A stretch of DNA of 64,000 nt, from contig CACJLQ010000001.1 of assembly GCA_902594275.1 (NCBI GenBank), forward strand, positions 1-64,000, given 5' to 3'. Position 1 is the first letter of the stretch. Each line of letters opens with the position of its first letter. The notes below the pieces were generated by a model that saw nothing but the letters and a program-made list of their open reading frames with translations, had not been told where the DNA came from and searched no databases. Shown here piece after piece: positions 8,542 through 18,699 of the stretch. A program made the translations under genes and the position numbers. This DNA is from an uncultured Litorivicinus sp. GTDB lineage: Bacteria > Pseudomonadota > Gammaproteobacteria > Pseudomonadales > Litorivicinaceae.

Positions 8542-8834
8542 GGGAGTCGAATGCCGATGCGACGGAGAAACTTTTTCTCAAACTCCCAGAAGTACTTAAA
8601 TTGGCCTGCCATGGTGCCAATGATGATGAGTAGGCATTGATAGACAGGGAAGATCACGAGAATTCGGAGTGGCCAAAAAATCCAGGGCGGCAGCGTCTCT
8701 GAATTAATTCCAAAAAAATCAAGAAAAGGTCCGGCGGCATAAACGGCTGTTGAGCCGGTGACGGCGAACACAATAAAAATAACGAGCAACTGTCCTGGTG
8801 ACTCAGCTTTAAAAACAGACATCAGTTTGTGCAT
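8538..8834 (-). CDS. Small membrane protein, DUF6787-like
   Basis: A 98-residue protein with two strong membrane helices (LLVIFIVFAVTGSTAVYAAG and a second around WPLRILVIFPVYQCLLIII). The closing GQFKYFWEFEKKFLRRIG is characteristic of a conserved small family I recall as DUF6787. Function unknown. It lies 38 bases downstream of the M48 protease gene on the same strand and may be the last gene of the gcv-lipA operon. The family name is from memory and should be treated as tentative; the coding call is firm. Confidence 0.75.
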   Translation of the reverse strand: MHKLMSVFKAESPGQLLVIFIVFAVTGSTAVYAAGPFLDFFGINSETLPPWIFWPLRILVIFPVYQCLLIIIGTMAGQFKYFWEFEKKFLRRIGIRLP

Positions 8835-8872
8835 GACGGATCCTGAGGCAGTGAGATGTGAAGAGATGACCG

Positions 8873-9991
8873 TTATAAAACCAACGATCGAGCGCGTTCG
8901 TTTGCTCGTTCGGCTTTGAGTGTATCACCGGCCGCCGCGTAACAGTAACCCAGAAGTAACTCACTGATGGGATCTTTTGGGTTGAGCTCGCGAACTTTCA
9001 AAGCTGACTGTATTGCCTGATTGGGTTCTTGATTGGCGACGAGTAATTCAGCTTGAAGACGCCAGACGCTGTGCTCATTTGGAAGAATTTTCAAGGCGCG
9101 TCTGATGAGCTGTAGCGCTTTTGGAAACTGCTGGTTGGCGCCTGCTTTCCTGGCCTCAATGACAAGTTTCAAACCTGATTCCAGGGTCTTAATTTCCGTT
9201 TGAGCGTCGACAAATTCGCGACTCATTGACTGACCAGTCGCTGCAAAACGGTTCACTTCTGATTTGATCGCGGCGAGACGCTCACGACTGATCGGGTGAG
9301 TTCCGAGTAATTTCTGCGCGACAGAATTTCCACCTGAACCAAGTTTCGCAAGCTTTTCCTGCATGGCGACCGCACCTCGAGGATCAAATCCTGCGCGGAC
9401 CATCAAATCAACACCGACCCGATCTGCTTCCAACTCATTGGATTGGCTGTACTGACCCATCACGATGTTTTGACCGAGTCCAATGACTCGATTTGATCCA
9501 GGCGTCCCCAGTTCAGAGATCCCGATTTCGATGACTTGTGCGGCCAAACCAACCAAAGCCCCGAATGTCTCGCGACCGGTACCGTGAAGCTCAATACTGT
9601 GTGCCATTTCATGGCCTAAGACCGATACCAGTTCGGCCTCAGTTTCAGCTGCTAAGACGAGACCGTAGTTCACCCCCATTTTGCCACCAGGTAGCGCCCA
9701 AGCGTTGATGGACCCATCATTGATCAATCGGATTTCCCAAGGGAACGGGGAGTTTGCAGTCCTCGCCAAGCGCTGAATGAGTCCGTAGAGGTAGGTGGAG
9801 GTCACTGGAAATTGGGTTAAATCGCCGCCAGACTTTGCTAACGCAAATGGATACTGCCGAATTCCTTTTTGAATCTCTCTCTTTGGATCTGTGACGACTT
9901 GGACGACCGAATCGATGGGATCACGAATGGGGTTCGGGCACCCCGTGAGTCCAAGGGCTGCGATCAGGGCGAAAAATACTCCTAATTTCAT
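8873..9991 (-). CDS. M48-family metalloprotease lipoprotein with TPR region (BepA-like)
   Basis: A 372-residue protein with a lipoprotein signal peptide ending in LTGC, so it should be anchored at the periplasmic face of a membrane. The zinc-protease motif HEMAH sits in the [18 protein letters not shown] helix, and the downstream [12 protein letters not shown] supplies the third ligand. The C-terminal third ([20 protein letters not shown] and following) has TPR-like helix pairs, as in BepA/YfgC proteases that survey outer-membrane protein assembly. The ATG at 9991 overlaps the lipA stop (ATGA), which decides the start. An upstream ATG at 10015 would place extra residues before the signal peptide. 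Its place behind glycine-cleavage genes is not obviously functional. Confidence 0.88.
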   Translation of the reverse strand: MKLGVFFALIAALGLTGCPNPIRDPIDSVVQVVTDPKREIQKGIRQYPFALAKSGGDLTQFPVTSTYLYGLIQRLARTANSPFPWEIRLINDGSINAWALPGGKMGVNYGLVLAAETEAELVSVLGHEMAHSIELHGTGRETFGALVGLAAQVIEIGISELGTPGSNRVIGLGQNIVMGQYSQSNELEADRVGVDLMVRAGFDPRGAVAMQEKLAKLGSGGNSVAQKLLGTHPISRERLAAIKSEVNRFAATGQSMSREFVDAQTEIKTLESGLKLVIEARKAGANQQFPKALQLIRRALKILPNEHSVWRLQAELLVANQEPNQAIQSALKVRELNPKDPISELLLGYCYAAAGDTLKAERANERARSLVL

Positions 9992-11010
9992 AGTTGTTTG
10001 ATCGGGATTGAACACTCATTCAATTCGGCATTCGAAATTCCTACATTATTTTTCAAAAGTGCTTGCTCAGCACGATAGCTGGAGCGAACCATTGGACCTG
10101 AGACAACTTCGAGGAACCCACGCTCGAGTCCCCATTCGCGGTAGCGCTCAAAAGCTTCAGGTGCAACATAACGATCAACTGGCAAGTGGTTGACCGTGGG
10201 TCTGAGATACTGACCGAAGGTCACGATATCAACATCATGTTCACGCATGTCGTCCATGGCTTGTTTGATTTCATCCTCAGTCTCTCCAAGCCCTAACATC
10301 AGACTCGTTTTCGTTAACACTTGCGGACGATGTTGTTTTCCATGTGCAAGCACCGAAAGCGTTTGTGAATAGCTCGCGCGTGGGTCTCGGACTGGATGAG
10401 TGAGACGTTTGACTGTCTCAACATTTTGAGCAAAAACATCAAGCCCCGAGTCAATGAGCTTTTCGACATCTGACATGACTCCCTGAAAGTCAGGAGTTAA
10501 TGCTTCGACAGCTGTTCCTGGACTTCGTTTTTTTATCGCACGTACAGTCGCAGCGAAATGATTCGCTCCACCATCATTGAGGTCATCACGATTGACGCTT
10601 GTGAGAACCACATACTTGAGGCCCATCAAGACAACGGACTCGGCAGTATTTTTCGGCTCATCGAGATCGAGCCATCCCTTGGGGTTTCCGGTATCAACTG
10701 CACAAAATTGACACGCTCGCGTACAAACCGATCCCATCAACATGATCGTCGCAGTCCCTGCGCTCCAGCATTCGCCAATGTTAGGACACATCGCTTCTTC
10801 GCACACCGTTGACAACCGGTGCGTACGGACAATTTTTTTAACCGCTTGATAGCCTTCGCCACCTGGGCTCACAAAGCGCAGCCACTTTGGCTTATCGCCT
10901 CGTGGTGCTTGCTCATCAGTCCGGCGTTTTTGGCCATTTTTGATCGCCGTCACGCCAACGTCATTGATGATTTTATCGCCACTTTTAGGGCACGCTTTGT
11001 GTTCTGTCAT
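9988..11010 (-). CDS. lipA: Lipoyl synthase
   Basis: A 340-residue radical SAM enzyme that inserts two sulfurs into octanoyl groups on lipoyl domains, including GcvH encoded just upstream. The auxiliary cluster cysteines are in [12 protein letters not shown] and the radical-SAM CxxxCxxC is CTRACQFC. The C-terminal RSSY motif that ligates the auxiliary cluster is present (VRSSYRA). The ATG overlaps the gcvP stop (ATGA), so lipA is translationally coupled to the glycine cleavage genes. No octanoyltransferase gene (lipB) is next to it, so octanoyl transfer must be encoded elsewhere. Confidence 0.96.
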   Translation of the reverse strand: MTEHKACPKSGDKIINDVGVTAIKNGQKRRTDEQAPRGDKPKWLRFVSPGGEGYQAVKKIVRTHRLSTVCEEAMCPNIGECWSAGTATIMLMGSVCTRACQFCAVDTGNPKGWLDLDEPKNTAESVVLMGLKYVVLTSVNRDDLNDGGANHFAATVRAIKKRSPGTAVEALTPDFQGVMSDVEKLIDSGLDVFAQNVETVKRLTHPVRDPRASYSQTLSVLAHGKQHRPQVLTKTSLMLGLGETEDEIKQAMDDMREHDVDIVTFGQYLRPTVNHLPVDRYVAPEAFERYREWGLERGFLEVVSGPMVRSSYRAEQALLKNNVGISNAELNECSIPIKQL

Positions 11011-13838
11011 GCGGCTTCCGTTGGTTTATCGGTGTACTCGGAAAGTGGTGGACAACTGCACACCAGATTACGGTCACCATAGACATTATCAATTCGAGCA
11101 ACAGGCGGCCAATAGCGGTCGGTCTTTAACGAGTTCAACGGGAATGCGGCCTGCTGACGCGAGAACGCATGAGGCCATTGATCCGTAGTGACCGCCTCGA
11201 CGGTGTAAGGAGCATGGCGAAGGATCGAGTTGTCCGCTGATGCGGTGTCAGATTCAATCGCTGCGATTTCTTGACGAATGGCAATCATGGCGTCACAGAA
11301 TCTGTCGAGTTCGCACAGTGGCTCACTCTCGGTCGGTTCGATCATCAATGTACCGGCTACTGGCCAGCTCATGGTCGGCGCATGGAATCCGTAATCAATC
11401 AATCGCTTTGCGATATCGTCTACAGTCACTCCAGCGCTTTCTTTGACCACCCGTGTGTCGAGGATGCATTCGTGCGCGATCAATCCCTGAGCATCCGTAT
11501 ACAAGATCGGATAGTGTGGCGCTAAGCGCTTGGCGACGTAGTTCGCCGATAAAATGGCATTCTCGGTCGCATCTGTCAGGCCATCGGGGCCCATCATACG
11601 GATATACATCCAAGAGATTGGCAAAATCATCGCTGAGCCGAATGGCGCTGCCGATACAGGACCCACCGGCGATGTAGATGGCAATTCAGGATGTCCCGGC
11701 ATGAAAGGCATTAAGTGTTCCGCGACACCAATTGGGCCAACACCTGGACCACCTCCACCGTGCGGAATGCAGAATGTCTTGTGCAAATTCAGATGTGATA
11801 CATCAGAGCCAACAAGGCCTGGGCTTGTCAGTCCGACTTGCGCATTGAGGTTCGCTCCATCGAGATAGATTTGCCCGCCCACAGAATGTACGCGTCGACA
11901 CACGTCTTGCACATGGGTTTCAAACACCCCATGTGTCGATGGATAGGTGATCATGAGGCATGACACATTGGTTCCGAATTGCTCGAGTTTGTAGTTTAGA
12001 TCGTCGAGATCAATATTTCCGTCTCGGTCACACCCTATGACCACAACATCGAGTCCGACCATTTGTGCAGATGCTGGATTCGTTCCATGCGCTGATGAGG
12101 GTACGAGACAAATGGTGCGGCCGGTATCTCCTCGAGAATGATGATAACCCTGTATTGCGAGTAGTCCTGCGTACTCACCTTGTGCGCCTGAGTTTGGCTG
12201 CAATGAAATACCGGCATAGTCAGTGATTTCAGCCAGCCAGTCATTCAGGTTCTGTATCATCTCCTGGTAACCAAGACGCTGATTGGCCGGAGCAAATGGG
12301 TGAATATTCGCAAACTCAGGCCAAGTGATTGGTGCCATCTCAGAAGCCGCATTCAACTTCATTGTGCACGATCCCAACGGAATCATTGCGCGATCGAGGG
12401 CGAGGTCACGATCGGATAGTTTTCGTAAGTACCGCATCATCTCGGTTTCAGAATGATGCGTATTAAAAGCCTCTTGAGTCATGAAATCGGTCTGTCGTTG
12501 CAAGTGCTTGGGTAGCGTGACGCCACCTTCACCTAACTTAATTCCAAACACTGAGGCCAGTGTCTCGAGTTCGGCATCATTGGAGGCTTCATCAAACGAT
12601 ACAGAGACCGTCGTCTCATTGGCTTTATAGATATTAAACCCGCTGTCGAGTGCTTGACTGACAACTGCGTCAGCGTCAGATACCCGCACTGATACCGTAT
12701 CGAAAAAGGTTTGGTTGACCATATTCCCCTGAGCCTGGATTCCCTGATGGAAGCGGGATGCAAGGTGATGGACGCGTTCTGCCTGCGCAGTCAAGCCTGA
12801 TGGACCGTGATAGCACGCATAAAATCCAGCAATGTTGGCCAGTAGTACTTGTGCGGTGCAAATGTTACTTGTCGCTTTTTCGCGCCGGATATGTTGTTCG
12901 CGCGTTTGCAGCGTGAGGCGAAAGGCGTCGCGTCCCTCTGAGTCAATCGACTGTCCGACAAGGCGGCCAGGGATGTTCCGTTTCAGTTTGTCGGCCACAG
13001 CAAAAAATGCTGCGTGTGGCCCGCCGTTGCCCATCGGAACGCCAAAACGTTGTGTCGAGCCCAGGCAAATGTCCGCACCTAAATGTCCTGGTCCCTCTAA
13101 CAGTGTGAGACTCAAAATATCAGCGGTGACGATCGTCAGAATGCCTTTGCTTTTGGCTTTTTGGATGATCGGCGCAAGATCAATGACTGATCCATCGTGA
13201 CCGGTATATTGAACGATAAGACCAAATGCATCATCGAAATCAGGACTGTTGTAAGCATCAAACTCGATCAATTCCAATCCGAGGGGTTTGGCGCGAGTTT
13301 CAATCACAGCACGTGTTTGTGTGAACAAATTTGAAGCCACGTAGAAGCGTTTTGATTTGGATTTAGAGCTTCGCTTACAGAGCGTCATTGCTTCTGCAGC
13401 TGCAGTTCCTTCATCAAGCAGTGATGCGTTGGCGACAGCCATCCCAGTCAATTCAACGACCATCGTTTGATAGTTGAAGAGGGCCTCAAGACGACCTTGC
13501 GAAATCTCAGGCTGATAGGGTGTATAGGCCGTATACCATGCAGGGTTCTCGAGCACATTTCGTTGAATAACCGCCGGTGTTAGCGTCTGGTAATACCCCT
13601 GACCAATGAGCGTTCGCACGACCTGATTCTTTGAAGCAACGGCCTTGAGTTCAGCAAGCGCATCGACTTCTGAAACTGCATGGGGAAGAGACATCCGTGT
13701 CCGTTTACGAATATTCTCGGGAACCACTTGTGTCGCTAGTTCATCCATCGATTGGAGCCCCAGTATTTGGAGCATGAAAGCCCGCTCGTCATCGGATAAG
13801 CCGATGTGGCGGTCACGAAATGTCTTTTCCTGATTCAC
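11007..13838 (-). CDS. gcvP: Glycine dehydrogenase (decarboxylating), P-protein
   Basis: PLP-dependent P-protein of the glycine cleavage system. It decarboxylates glycine and passes the aminomethyl group to lipoylated GcvH. At 943 residues it is the fused single-chain form, with a degenerate N-terminal half and a catalytic C-terminal half. The PLP lysine lies in [16 protein letters not shown], around residues 690-700. The opening RHIG and the region around [17 protein letters not shown] are characteristic. It begins 12 bases after gcvH and overlaps lipA by 4 bases. Confidence 0.97.
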   Translation of the reverse strand: MNQEKTFRDRHIGLSDDERAFMLQILGLQSMDELATQVVPENIRKRTRMSLPHAVSEVDALAELKAVASKNQVVRTLIGQGYYQTLTPAVIQRNVLENPAWYTAYTPYQPEISQGRLEALFNYQTMVVELTGMAVANASLLDEGTAAAEAMTLCKRSSKSKSKRFYVASNLFTQTRAVIETRAKPLGLELIEFDAYNSPDFDDAFGLIVQYTGHDGSVIDLAPIIQKAKSKGILTIVTADILSLTLLEGPGHLGADICLGSTQRFGVPMGNGGPHAAFFAVADKLKRNIPGRLVGQSIDSEGRDAFRLTLQTREQHIRREKATSNICTAQVLLANIAGFYACYHGPSGLTAQAERVHHLASRFHQGIQAQGNMVNQTFFDTVSVRVSDADAVVSQALDSGFNIYKANETTVSVSFDEASNDAELETLASVFGIKLGEGGVTLPKHLQRQTDFMTQEAFNTHHSETEMMRYLRKLSDRDLALDRAMIPLGSCTMKLNAASEMAPITWPEFANIHPFAPANQRLGYQEMIQNLNDWLAEITDYAGISLQPNSGAQGEYAGLLAIQGYHHSRGDTGRTICLVPSSAHGTNPASAQMVGLDVVVIGCDRDGNIDLDDLNYKLEQFGTNVSCLMITYPSTHGVFETHVQDVCRRVHSVGGQIYLDGANLNAQVGLTSPGLVGSDVSHLNLHKTFCIPHGGGGPGVGPIGVAEHLMPFMPGHPELPSTSPVGPVSAAPFGSAMILPISWMYIRMMGPDGLTDATENAILSANYVAKRLAPHYPILYTDAQGLIAHECILDTRVVKESAGVTVDDIAKRLIDYGFHAPTMSWPVAGTLMIEPTESEPLCELDRFCDAMIAIRQEIAAIESDTASADNSILRHAPYTVEAVTTDQWPHAFSRQQAAFPLNSLKTDRYWPPVARIDNVYGDRNLVCSCPPLSEYTDKPTEAA

Positions 13839-13850
13839 TGAAACTACCTC

Positions 13851-14225
13851 TTACAACTCTTCCTGGATGAACGCTTGATAGCCAGCTTCGTCAAGCAAAT
13901 CATCGAGCTCAGATGGATCAGATAATTGCATTTTGAAGAACCAACCGTCATTTTCCGGGTCCTCATTGACAAGCTCTGGTCGTTCTGAAAGTTCGTTATT
14001 GGATTCGATAATCGTTCCTGTAACTGGGGCATAAATGTCACTGGCTGCCTTGACTGATTCAACAACCGCCACTTCTGCACCTTGATCAGCAGACGTTTCG
14101 GCTTCGGGAAGTTCGACAAAGACCACATCGCCAAGTTGTTCTTGCGCATAAAAGGTAATGCCGACGGTGGCTGAATCATCTTCGATACGGATCCATTCGT
14201 GTTCGCGTGTATATTTAACAGTCAT
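13851..14225 (-). CDS. gcvH: Glycine cleavage system H protein
   Basis: A 124-residue lipoyl carrier that shuttles the aminomethyl group between the P- and T-proteins. The lipoylation site is Lys59 within VESVKAASD, and the strand YTREHEWIR at the N-terminus is typical. The start is preceded by an AAGGACC stretch. It sits 20 bases after gcvT and 12 bases before gcvP. Confidence 0.96.
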   Translation of the reverse strand: MTVKYTREHEWIRIEDDSATVGITFYAQEQLGDVVFVELPEAETSADQGAEVAVVESVKAASDIYAPVTGTIIESNNELSERPELVNEDPENDGWFFKMQLSDPSELDDLLDEAGYQAFIQEEL

Positions 14226-14245
14226 AACAGGGTCCTTTTTGTGGC

Positions 14246-15355
14246 TTACAGTGAGCGTACGTAGCGCTGTTGAACAAAAATTGGGTCACAGACAGTACAC
14301 GGGAGTGATTTGCTTCTAACCTCTGCAAATAATTCAGTACCAGATGTACTCATATTATGAGTGACATAGCCCATAGCAACAGGTCCTTCAAAGGTTGGTC
14401 CGAATCCACCAGACGTGATTTCGCCAACCTCATTTCCCGCGCTGTTTTTGAGTATGGTGTGATCTCGAAGTGGTGTGCGACCGTCGGCAGGAGCAATGCC
14501 AACCCGCTTGCGCGGTGCTCCGTCATTGATTTGCTGAAGAATTGTGTCTGCTCCCAGAAAGCCGCCATCTGTCCGTCGACGCTTTTGAATCGACCAGAGA
14601 AGATCGGCTTCGATTGGCGTCGTTTCGGTTGTCAGGTCATTTCCGTAGAGACACAGACCGGTTTCCAACCGCAATGAATTTCTAGCACCAAGACCTACCC
14701 AAGTAGTTTCTTCAAGTGCGGTTAATGCCTCTGCAAGCTCTTGGGCGTGTGTATTTGCAATCGAAATTTCGTAACCATCTTCGCCTGTGTAACCGCAACA
14801 AGACAGCGTGATGGGGTGACCATTCCACGTGGTCTGAATCGCACGCATAAAAACTAGGTCGCCTGCTTCCGACATCATACGTGTCAGCGCATCGCGCGCT
14901 CTCGGGCCTTGTACCGCGATCAATGCGTACGTATCCAGATAAGTCATTTGAGTTGAGTCGGGCAGCATTGCCTTCATATGGTCCATATCGGCGTGCTTAC
15001 AGACCCCATTGACGACGAGCCCCCATGTGGTGTCATTCCAGCGGGTCAACATAAGATCATCCAAGATTCCACCATTGTTGAGCGTCAGCTGAGAATAACG
15101 GATCTGTCCGGGTACCATCTCGTGAAGCGCGGCCGGAACGAGTGTCTCAAGCGCTTGGGTAACGCCGGGCCCCTCGACCAATAGTTGACCCATATGTGAC
15201 ACATCAAATAATCCAACCGACTTGCGGGTATGGAGATGTTCGCCTTTGACACCAAGGGGGTATTGAATGGGCATTTTGTAACCGGCAAATGGGGCCAACT
15301 TTGCACCTTGCTCAGTATGGAATGATTCAAGTGCTAGCGAATGTAGATCTGTCAT
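14246..15355 (-). CDS. gcvT: Aminomethyltransferase, glycine cleavage T protein
   Basis: A 369-residue tetrahydrofolate-dependent aminomethyltransferase that releases ammonia and forms 5,10-methylene-THF. The N-terminal segment with [10 protein letters not shown] and FDVSHMGQ, and the folate-binding region around [13 protein letters not shown], are clear. The start at 15355 is chosen because AAGGAG lies five bases upstream; an upstream ATG at 15382 would add nine residues inside the leader. Translation begins just after a tandem glycine riboswitch on the same strand, so expression should respond to glycine. Confidence 0.95.
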   Translation of the reverse strand: MTDLHSLALESFHTEQGAKLAPFAGYKMPIQYPLGVKGEHLHTRKSVGLFDVSHMGQLLVEGPGVTQALETLVPAALHEMVPGQIRYSQLTLNNGGILDDLMLTRWNDTTWGLVVNGVCKHADMDHMKAMLPDSTQMTYLDTYALIAVQGPRARDALTRMMSEAGDLVFMRAIQTTWNGHPITLSCCGYTGEDGYEISIANTHAQELAEALTALEETTWVGLGARNSLRLETGLCLYGNDLTTETTPIEADLLWSIQKRRRTDGGFLGADTILQQINDGAPRKRVGIAPADGRTPLRDHTILKNSAGNEVGEITSGGFGPTFEGPVAMGYVTHNMSTSGTELFAEVRSKSLPCTVCDPIFVQQRYVRSL

Positions 15356-15384
15356 GCATGCTCCTTGCAGGCTGTTTCGCATGA

Positions 15385-15549
15385 CCCATCTGTCATTGAC
15401 CTGAGAGATTCGGGATTATCCCCTTTCTCCTTCGGTGAGCGGTTGCTTCTTTCCAGATTCCTCATTCATCAAAGCGGTCCCTTTGCCTGAGAGTTTCCGA
15501 GTCGGTTGCTCCTTCGGCGGCATTTGTGTGCTCTCTCCCGCTGAGATGG
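15385..15549 (-). promoter_or_regulatory. Tandem glycine riboswitch (gcvT motif)
   Basis: Read on the minus strand, the leader of gcvT holds two gcvT-type aptamers. The first (about 15475-15543) has GGGAGAG, then GCCGCCGAAGGAGCAA, then AACTCTCAGG. The second (about 15390-15466) has GGAAAG, then CACCGAAGGAG, then ATCTCTCAGG. The matching CCGAAGGAG and CTCTCAGG blocks in each unit are the signature of cooperative glycine riboswitches. A 5' CCATCT (15544-15549) and the 3' AGATGG (15386-15391) are complementary, and aptamer II's own ATCTG could pair with the same 3' segment. This suggests a possible switching helix. Structure was judged by eye, not folded. Confidence 0.93.
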
Positions 15550-15659
15550 TCGCAAAGCATTTTGCGAGGAATGATTATTATCGTCTTTAAACCCGCCTCA
15601 GGCAAGCCGCAATCTGCATGCAAGCGGTCAAAAGAGATTCTCTACGTTAAGGAGCGGTT

Positions 15660-16280
15660 TTAGGGACCATTCCAGTTGATCTGGCATATTTCTGCGCTTC
15701 GATCCTCGAAGTCCCAGACGCGGCCAAACGCTCTAACCCTTCCTTTCAGAGCCTTTGATATTGTTATATCCGGGCCCATCCAATAGTTTGTGTTTGTGAC
15801 GGTAACCTCTTCGCTTTCGTCGGCTCCCGTTATTGGCTCAATGCTTCCGATAATTTTTTTCCCTACCGTAAGACTTCGAACTTGCTCCTCCTTTCTGAAC
15901 TCAATTGGCTCCCTAGAGGTGCCTAGATGCTCACTGATAAGAAGAGAGAAAAGGTGAGTAGTCCCTTTTGCTTTACCACTGAAGATCTGGCTGAGGCCTT
16001 CGTAAGCCGGGTCGGACGCTGTTTGGTCAATAAATATTCCAGCTTTCCAATCTCCTCTGGACATCCGACCTGGAATATCAAGGAGCATCGCTACTTTTAG
16101 GCCTTTGAGATTCTCGTTATCGAAGTATCCCTCATGGATATCGACACCCAGCCATGCTTGACAGTGACCTTCTGTGGGGTAGTGCGCTCCCAAGCTAATC
16201 ACACATGGACAGAAGACGGTACAGTTACAGTTGAGAATCAACTCTCCTTTTATGTGCCAAGACGGGATTTCCGGGCTCAT
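15660..16280 (-). CDS. DUF1326 family protein with CxCxxxCPC motif
   Basis: A 206-residue soluble protein. Near the N-terminus it carries CNCTVFCPC, a cysteine cluster conserved in DUF1326 proteins and suggestive of metal or thiol chemistry; no function is established for the family. The start ATG overlaps the DUF2182 stop (ATGA), so the two are translationally coupled, and this pair is commonly found together. It is the last gene of the MTHFR-like/dmdA/dmdB operon and ends about 110 bases before the glycine riboswitch. A role in copper or thiol handling during DMSP breakdown is speculation. Confidence 0.82.
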   Translation of the reverse strand: MSPEIPSWHIKGELILNCNCTVFCPCVISLGAHYPTEGHCQAWLGVDIHEGYFDNENLKGLKVAMLLDIPGRMSRGDWKAGIFIDQTASDPAYEGLSQIFSGKAKGTTHLFSLLISEHLGTSREPIEFRKEEQVRSLTVGKKIIGSIEPITGADESEEVTVTNTNYWMGPDITISKALKGRVRAFGRVWDFEDRSAEICQINWNGP

Positions 16281-17053
16281 GCTAATACCTCCAAAAAGAA
16301 TGATAGAACGAGAGTGATCACAGCGGCAGCTATAAGAGTGATACCGATCGGGCCAGAGAATTTTTTACTCAGATTGGCTTGTTTCTCAATTACCATGATC
16401 GATGTTAAACCAGCCATCCAGAGCATGTTCATCGCGCCACCAACAAATGCGAGAAGCATCAAAGCCCAGCAACAAGCAACACACACTATTCCTAGGTGTA
16501 TACCCATCCGGACGGAGCCTATGTAGCCTTCTTGCCAATGACTTAAAAAGAAATGCATTGGGGATGAGCAGACAGCAAGACACGCGTTCTTGATTTTCGT
16601 GAACTGGTATGCGCCTGCAGTGAACAAAAGGAGACTATTTAAAAACATTGACTGACTTCTGCCATCTAGACCCAACAGCCCCTGCTCGAGGAAGTACTTC
16701 TGACCGAAGCTTGCTAAAGGGACCACCGACAGCCACACAGTAATGTACCCCGACGTAAGGAGGGCGGTGTGCCTGAAACTATCCCGTCTTATATCTTGGT
16801 GGACGACAGTAAAGTTGTAGAACGAGGGAAGCATCATCGCTCCGATCATTAGCCCCCACATGCCAGCGAGCTGTGAGATAGATGCCTCGGACGCCGAGAG
16901 GCAGAGTTCTTTAATGAAAGTGAAGTTCGATACTTCACCAGTGGCTGACATGACGAAAAGCACTAACCAACTCGAAAAAATGCTTCCGTAAAAAAATATC
17001 CAGAAAGCATAGGGCGGTTTGGTTATAGCTCGCGTTGCGTCGAGACCCATCAT
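16277..17053 (-). CDS. DUF2182 integral membrane protein (predicted metal-binding)
   Basis: A 258-residue inner-membrane protein with about six helices. GMWGLMIGAMMLPS and a later KNACLAVCSSPMHFF with two cysteines are the hallmarks of DUF2182, a family described as predicted metal-binding membrane proteins. A histidine- and cysteine-containing helix (GIHLGIVCVACCW) follows. It overlaps dmdB upstream and DUF1326 downstream by 4 bases each. ATA, AGA, AGG and CTA codons look more frequent here than in the surrounding housekeeping genes, by eye. Confidence 0.82.
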   Translation of the reverse strand: MMGLDATRAITKPPYAFWIFFYGSIFSSWLVLFVMSATGEVSNFTFIKELCLSASEASISQLAGMWGLMIGAMMLPSFYNFTVVHQDIRRDSFRHTALLTSGYITVWLSVVPLASFGQKYFLEQGLLGLDGRSQSMFLNSLLLFTAGAYQFTKIKNACLAVCSSPMHFFLSHWQEGYIGSVRMGIHLGIVCVACCWALMLLAFVGGAMNMLWMAGLTSIMVIEKQANLSKKFSGPIGITLIAAAVITLVLSFFLEVLA

Positions 17054-18690
17054 TTTTTGAATTCTTGACGCAATAAAAATTTTTGCACTTTACCCGTGGC
17101 AGTCTTGGGGATCTCTCTGAATATCACTTCCTTGGGGGCCTTAAATCCGGCAACGTGCCGACGACAGTGGTCTATTATTTCAGGCTCTGCGTACTCGGCA
17201 CCTTCCTTGAGTTCAATCACAGCAACAGGTACCTCCCCCCATTTTTCATCTGGTTTGGCCACGACCGCTGCGCATGCAACACCTGGTAATCGATACAAGA
17301 CATTTTCCACCTCGACAGAAGAAACATTTTCTCCGCCCGAAATAATCACGTCCTTAAGGCGGTCCTTGATTTCAATATATCCGCCGGGATGTCGGACCGC
17401 GATGTCTCCGGTTCGGAAATAATTACCGTCCCCGAACACGGCCTCTGTCGCCGACTCGTCTTTGTGGTAACCCTTCATCAACGTGTTAGATCGAATTACG
17501 ATTTCACCCTGAGTTTTCCCATCATATGGGACTGGTAGGTTGTCCACTAGCCCAAGTACTTCTGTTTCTTCGGTGTGGGTGAATTGGACACCTTGGCGAG
17601 CTTTTATGGTCGCTCTTTCGCCGAAATCTAAATTATCCCAGTCTGTGTCCCATGCACAGTGCATTATGTGGCCAAACGTTTCAGTCAAGCCATATACCTG
17701 CATCACATCCATTCCCAACCGTTCAACCTTTTCAAGGACCGCGGGTGGTGGAGGTGCCCCTGCTGTCATAACGTTTACCGTATGTTTGAATGTCTTCTGG
17801 TCATTTTCTGGGGCATTGATCAAGAGACCCAGCACGACCGGAGCGCCACCGAAGTGTGTTACTTTATGTTCACTAATCGCATCGAAAATTGCTCTGGCAT
17901 TGATCTTTTTTAAGCAAATGATTGAGCCCGCCACCAGTGCATTCAGCCAGGCGTGGCCCCAGCCGTTGCAATGAAACATTGGGACGGTATAGAGATACAC
18001 GGGATGCTGCGGTACATTCCAAGCGGGCACTGTCCCCATAGCCATCAGATATGCGCCGCGGTGATGAATCACCACGCCTTTTGGTGTTCCTCCCGTACCT
18101 GATGTGTAGTTCAGGCCGTAAGCTTCCCATTCACTCTCTGGCAGTATCCAGGGATCATGAAGGTCTCCTCGGCCAAGAAAATCATCGTAGAGAACTTCTT
18201 CCGGGAAGTGACATCGAGGGGCTTCATGCTCGGGGCAAGGGATAACGATTATTTGTTTTTCGCGACCATTGGTCTGAGTAAGAGCTAGCTCAAGTTGCGC
18301 TGTGAGTTCGACGTCTACGACGATAGCCGCAGGATCCGCGTGCGCTATGATCCGAGCGATCGTGTCAGCATCTAGTCTGGTGTTTATTGTATTTAATACG
18401 CCCCCTGCCATAGCGACGGCGAACTGTAACTCAACCATTTCTGGTGTATTGAATGCGAGAACGCTCACAACCTCACCGCGCTTGATACCAGACTTTTTTG
18501 CCGCGGAGGCAAAAAGACAGCAACGCGTGTAGACCTCGGACCAAGTTCTTGTTTTTCCGTTATAGGTCGTGGCTGCTTTATTTCCGTAGACCGCGGCAGT
18601 TCTCTTGATAAAGGACAGGGGGCTCAGGGGGACATGATTCGCGGCCCTGGGGCCCATGAATTTACTGTTGATCGAATCTACTGTGGTCAT
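17050..18690 (-). CDS. dmdB: AMP-forming acyl-CoA ligase, probably methylmercaptopropionate-CoA ligase (DmdB-like)
   Basis: A 546-residue ANL-superfamily enzyme that activates a carboxylate to its CoA thioester via an acyl-adenylate. The phosphate-binding loop is YTSGTGGTPKGV, with a glycine where most members have threonine. VYGLTET, the YFRTGD segment, KDRLKDVIISGGENVSS and the catalytic C-terminal lysine in KTATGKVQKF are all present. The sequence resembles marine DmdB-type ligases that act on 3-methylmercaptopropionate, the product of DmdA. Its stop overlaps DUF2182 and its start lies 9 bases after the dmdA-like stop, supporting this substrate. A general medium-chain acyl-CoA synthetase remains possible. 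Confidence 0.78.
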   Translation of the reverse strand: MTTVDSINSKFMGPRAANHVPLSPLSFIKRTAAVYGNKAATTYNGKTRTWSEVYTRCCLFASAAKKSGIKRGEVVSVLAFNTPEMVELQFAVAMAGGVLNTINTRLDADTIARIIAHADPAAIVVDVELTAQLELALTQTNGREKQIIVIPCPEHEAPRCHFPEEVLYDDFLGRGDLHDPWILPESEWEAYGLNYTSGTGGTPKGVVIHHRGAYLMAMGTVPAWNVPQHPVYLYTVPMFHCNGWGHAWLNALVAGSIICLKKINARAIFDAISEHKVTHFGGAPVVLGLLINAPENDQKTFKHTVNVMTAGAPPPPAVLEKVERLGMDVMQVYGLTETFGHIMHCAWDTDWDNLDFGERATIKARQGVQFTHTEETEVLGLVDNLPVPYDGKTQGEIVIRSNTLMKGYHKDESATEAVFGDGNYFRTGDIAVRHPGGYIEIKDRLKDVIISGGENVSSVEVENVLYRLPGVACAAVVAKPDEKWGEVPVAVIELKEGAEYAEPEIIDHCRRHVAGFKAPKEVIFREIPKTATGKVQKFLLRQEFKK

Positions 18691-18699
18691 TATATGCCC

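Noticed and set aside
12832-13200. Open frame of 122 codons opposite gcvP
   Set aside because: Antisense shadow of gcvP; no family resemblance and no ribosome-binding site.
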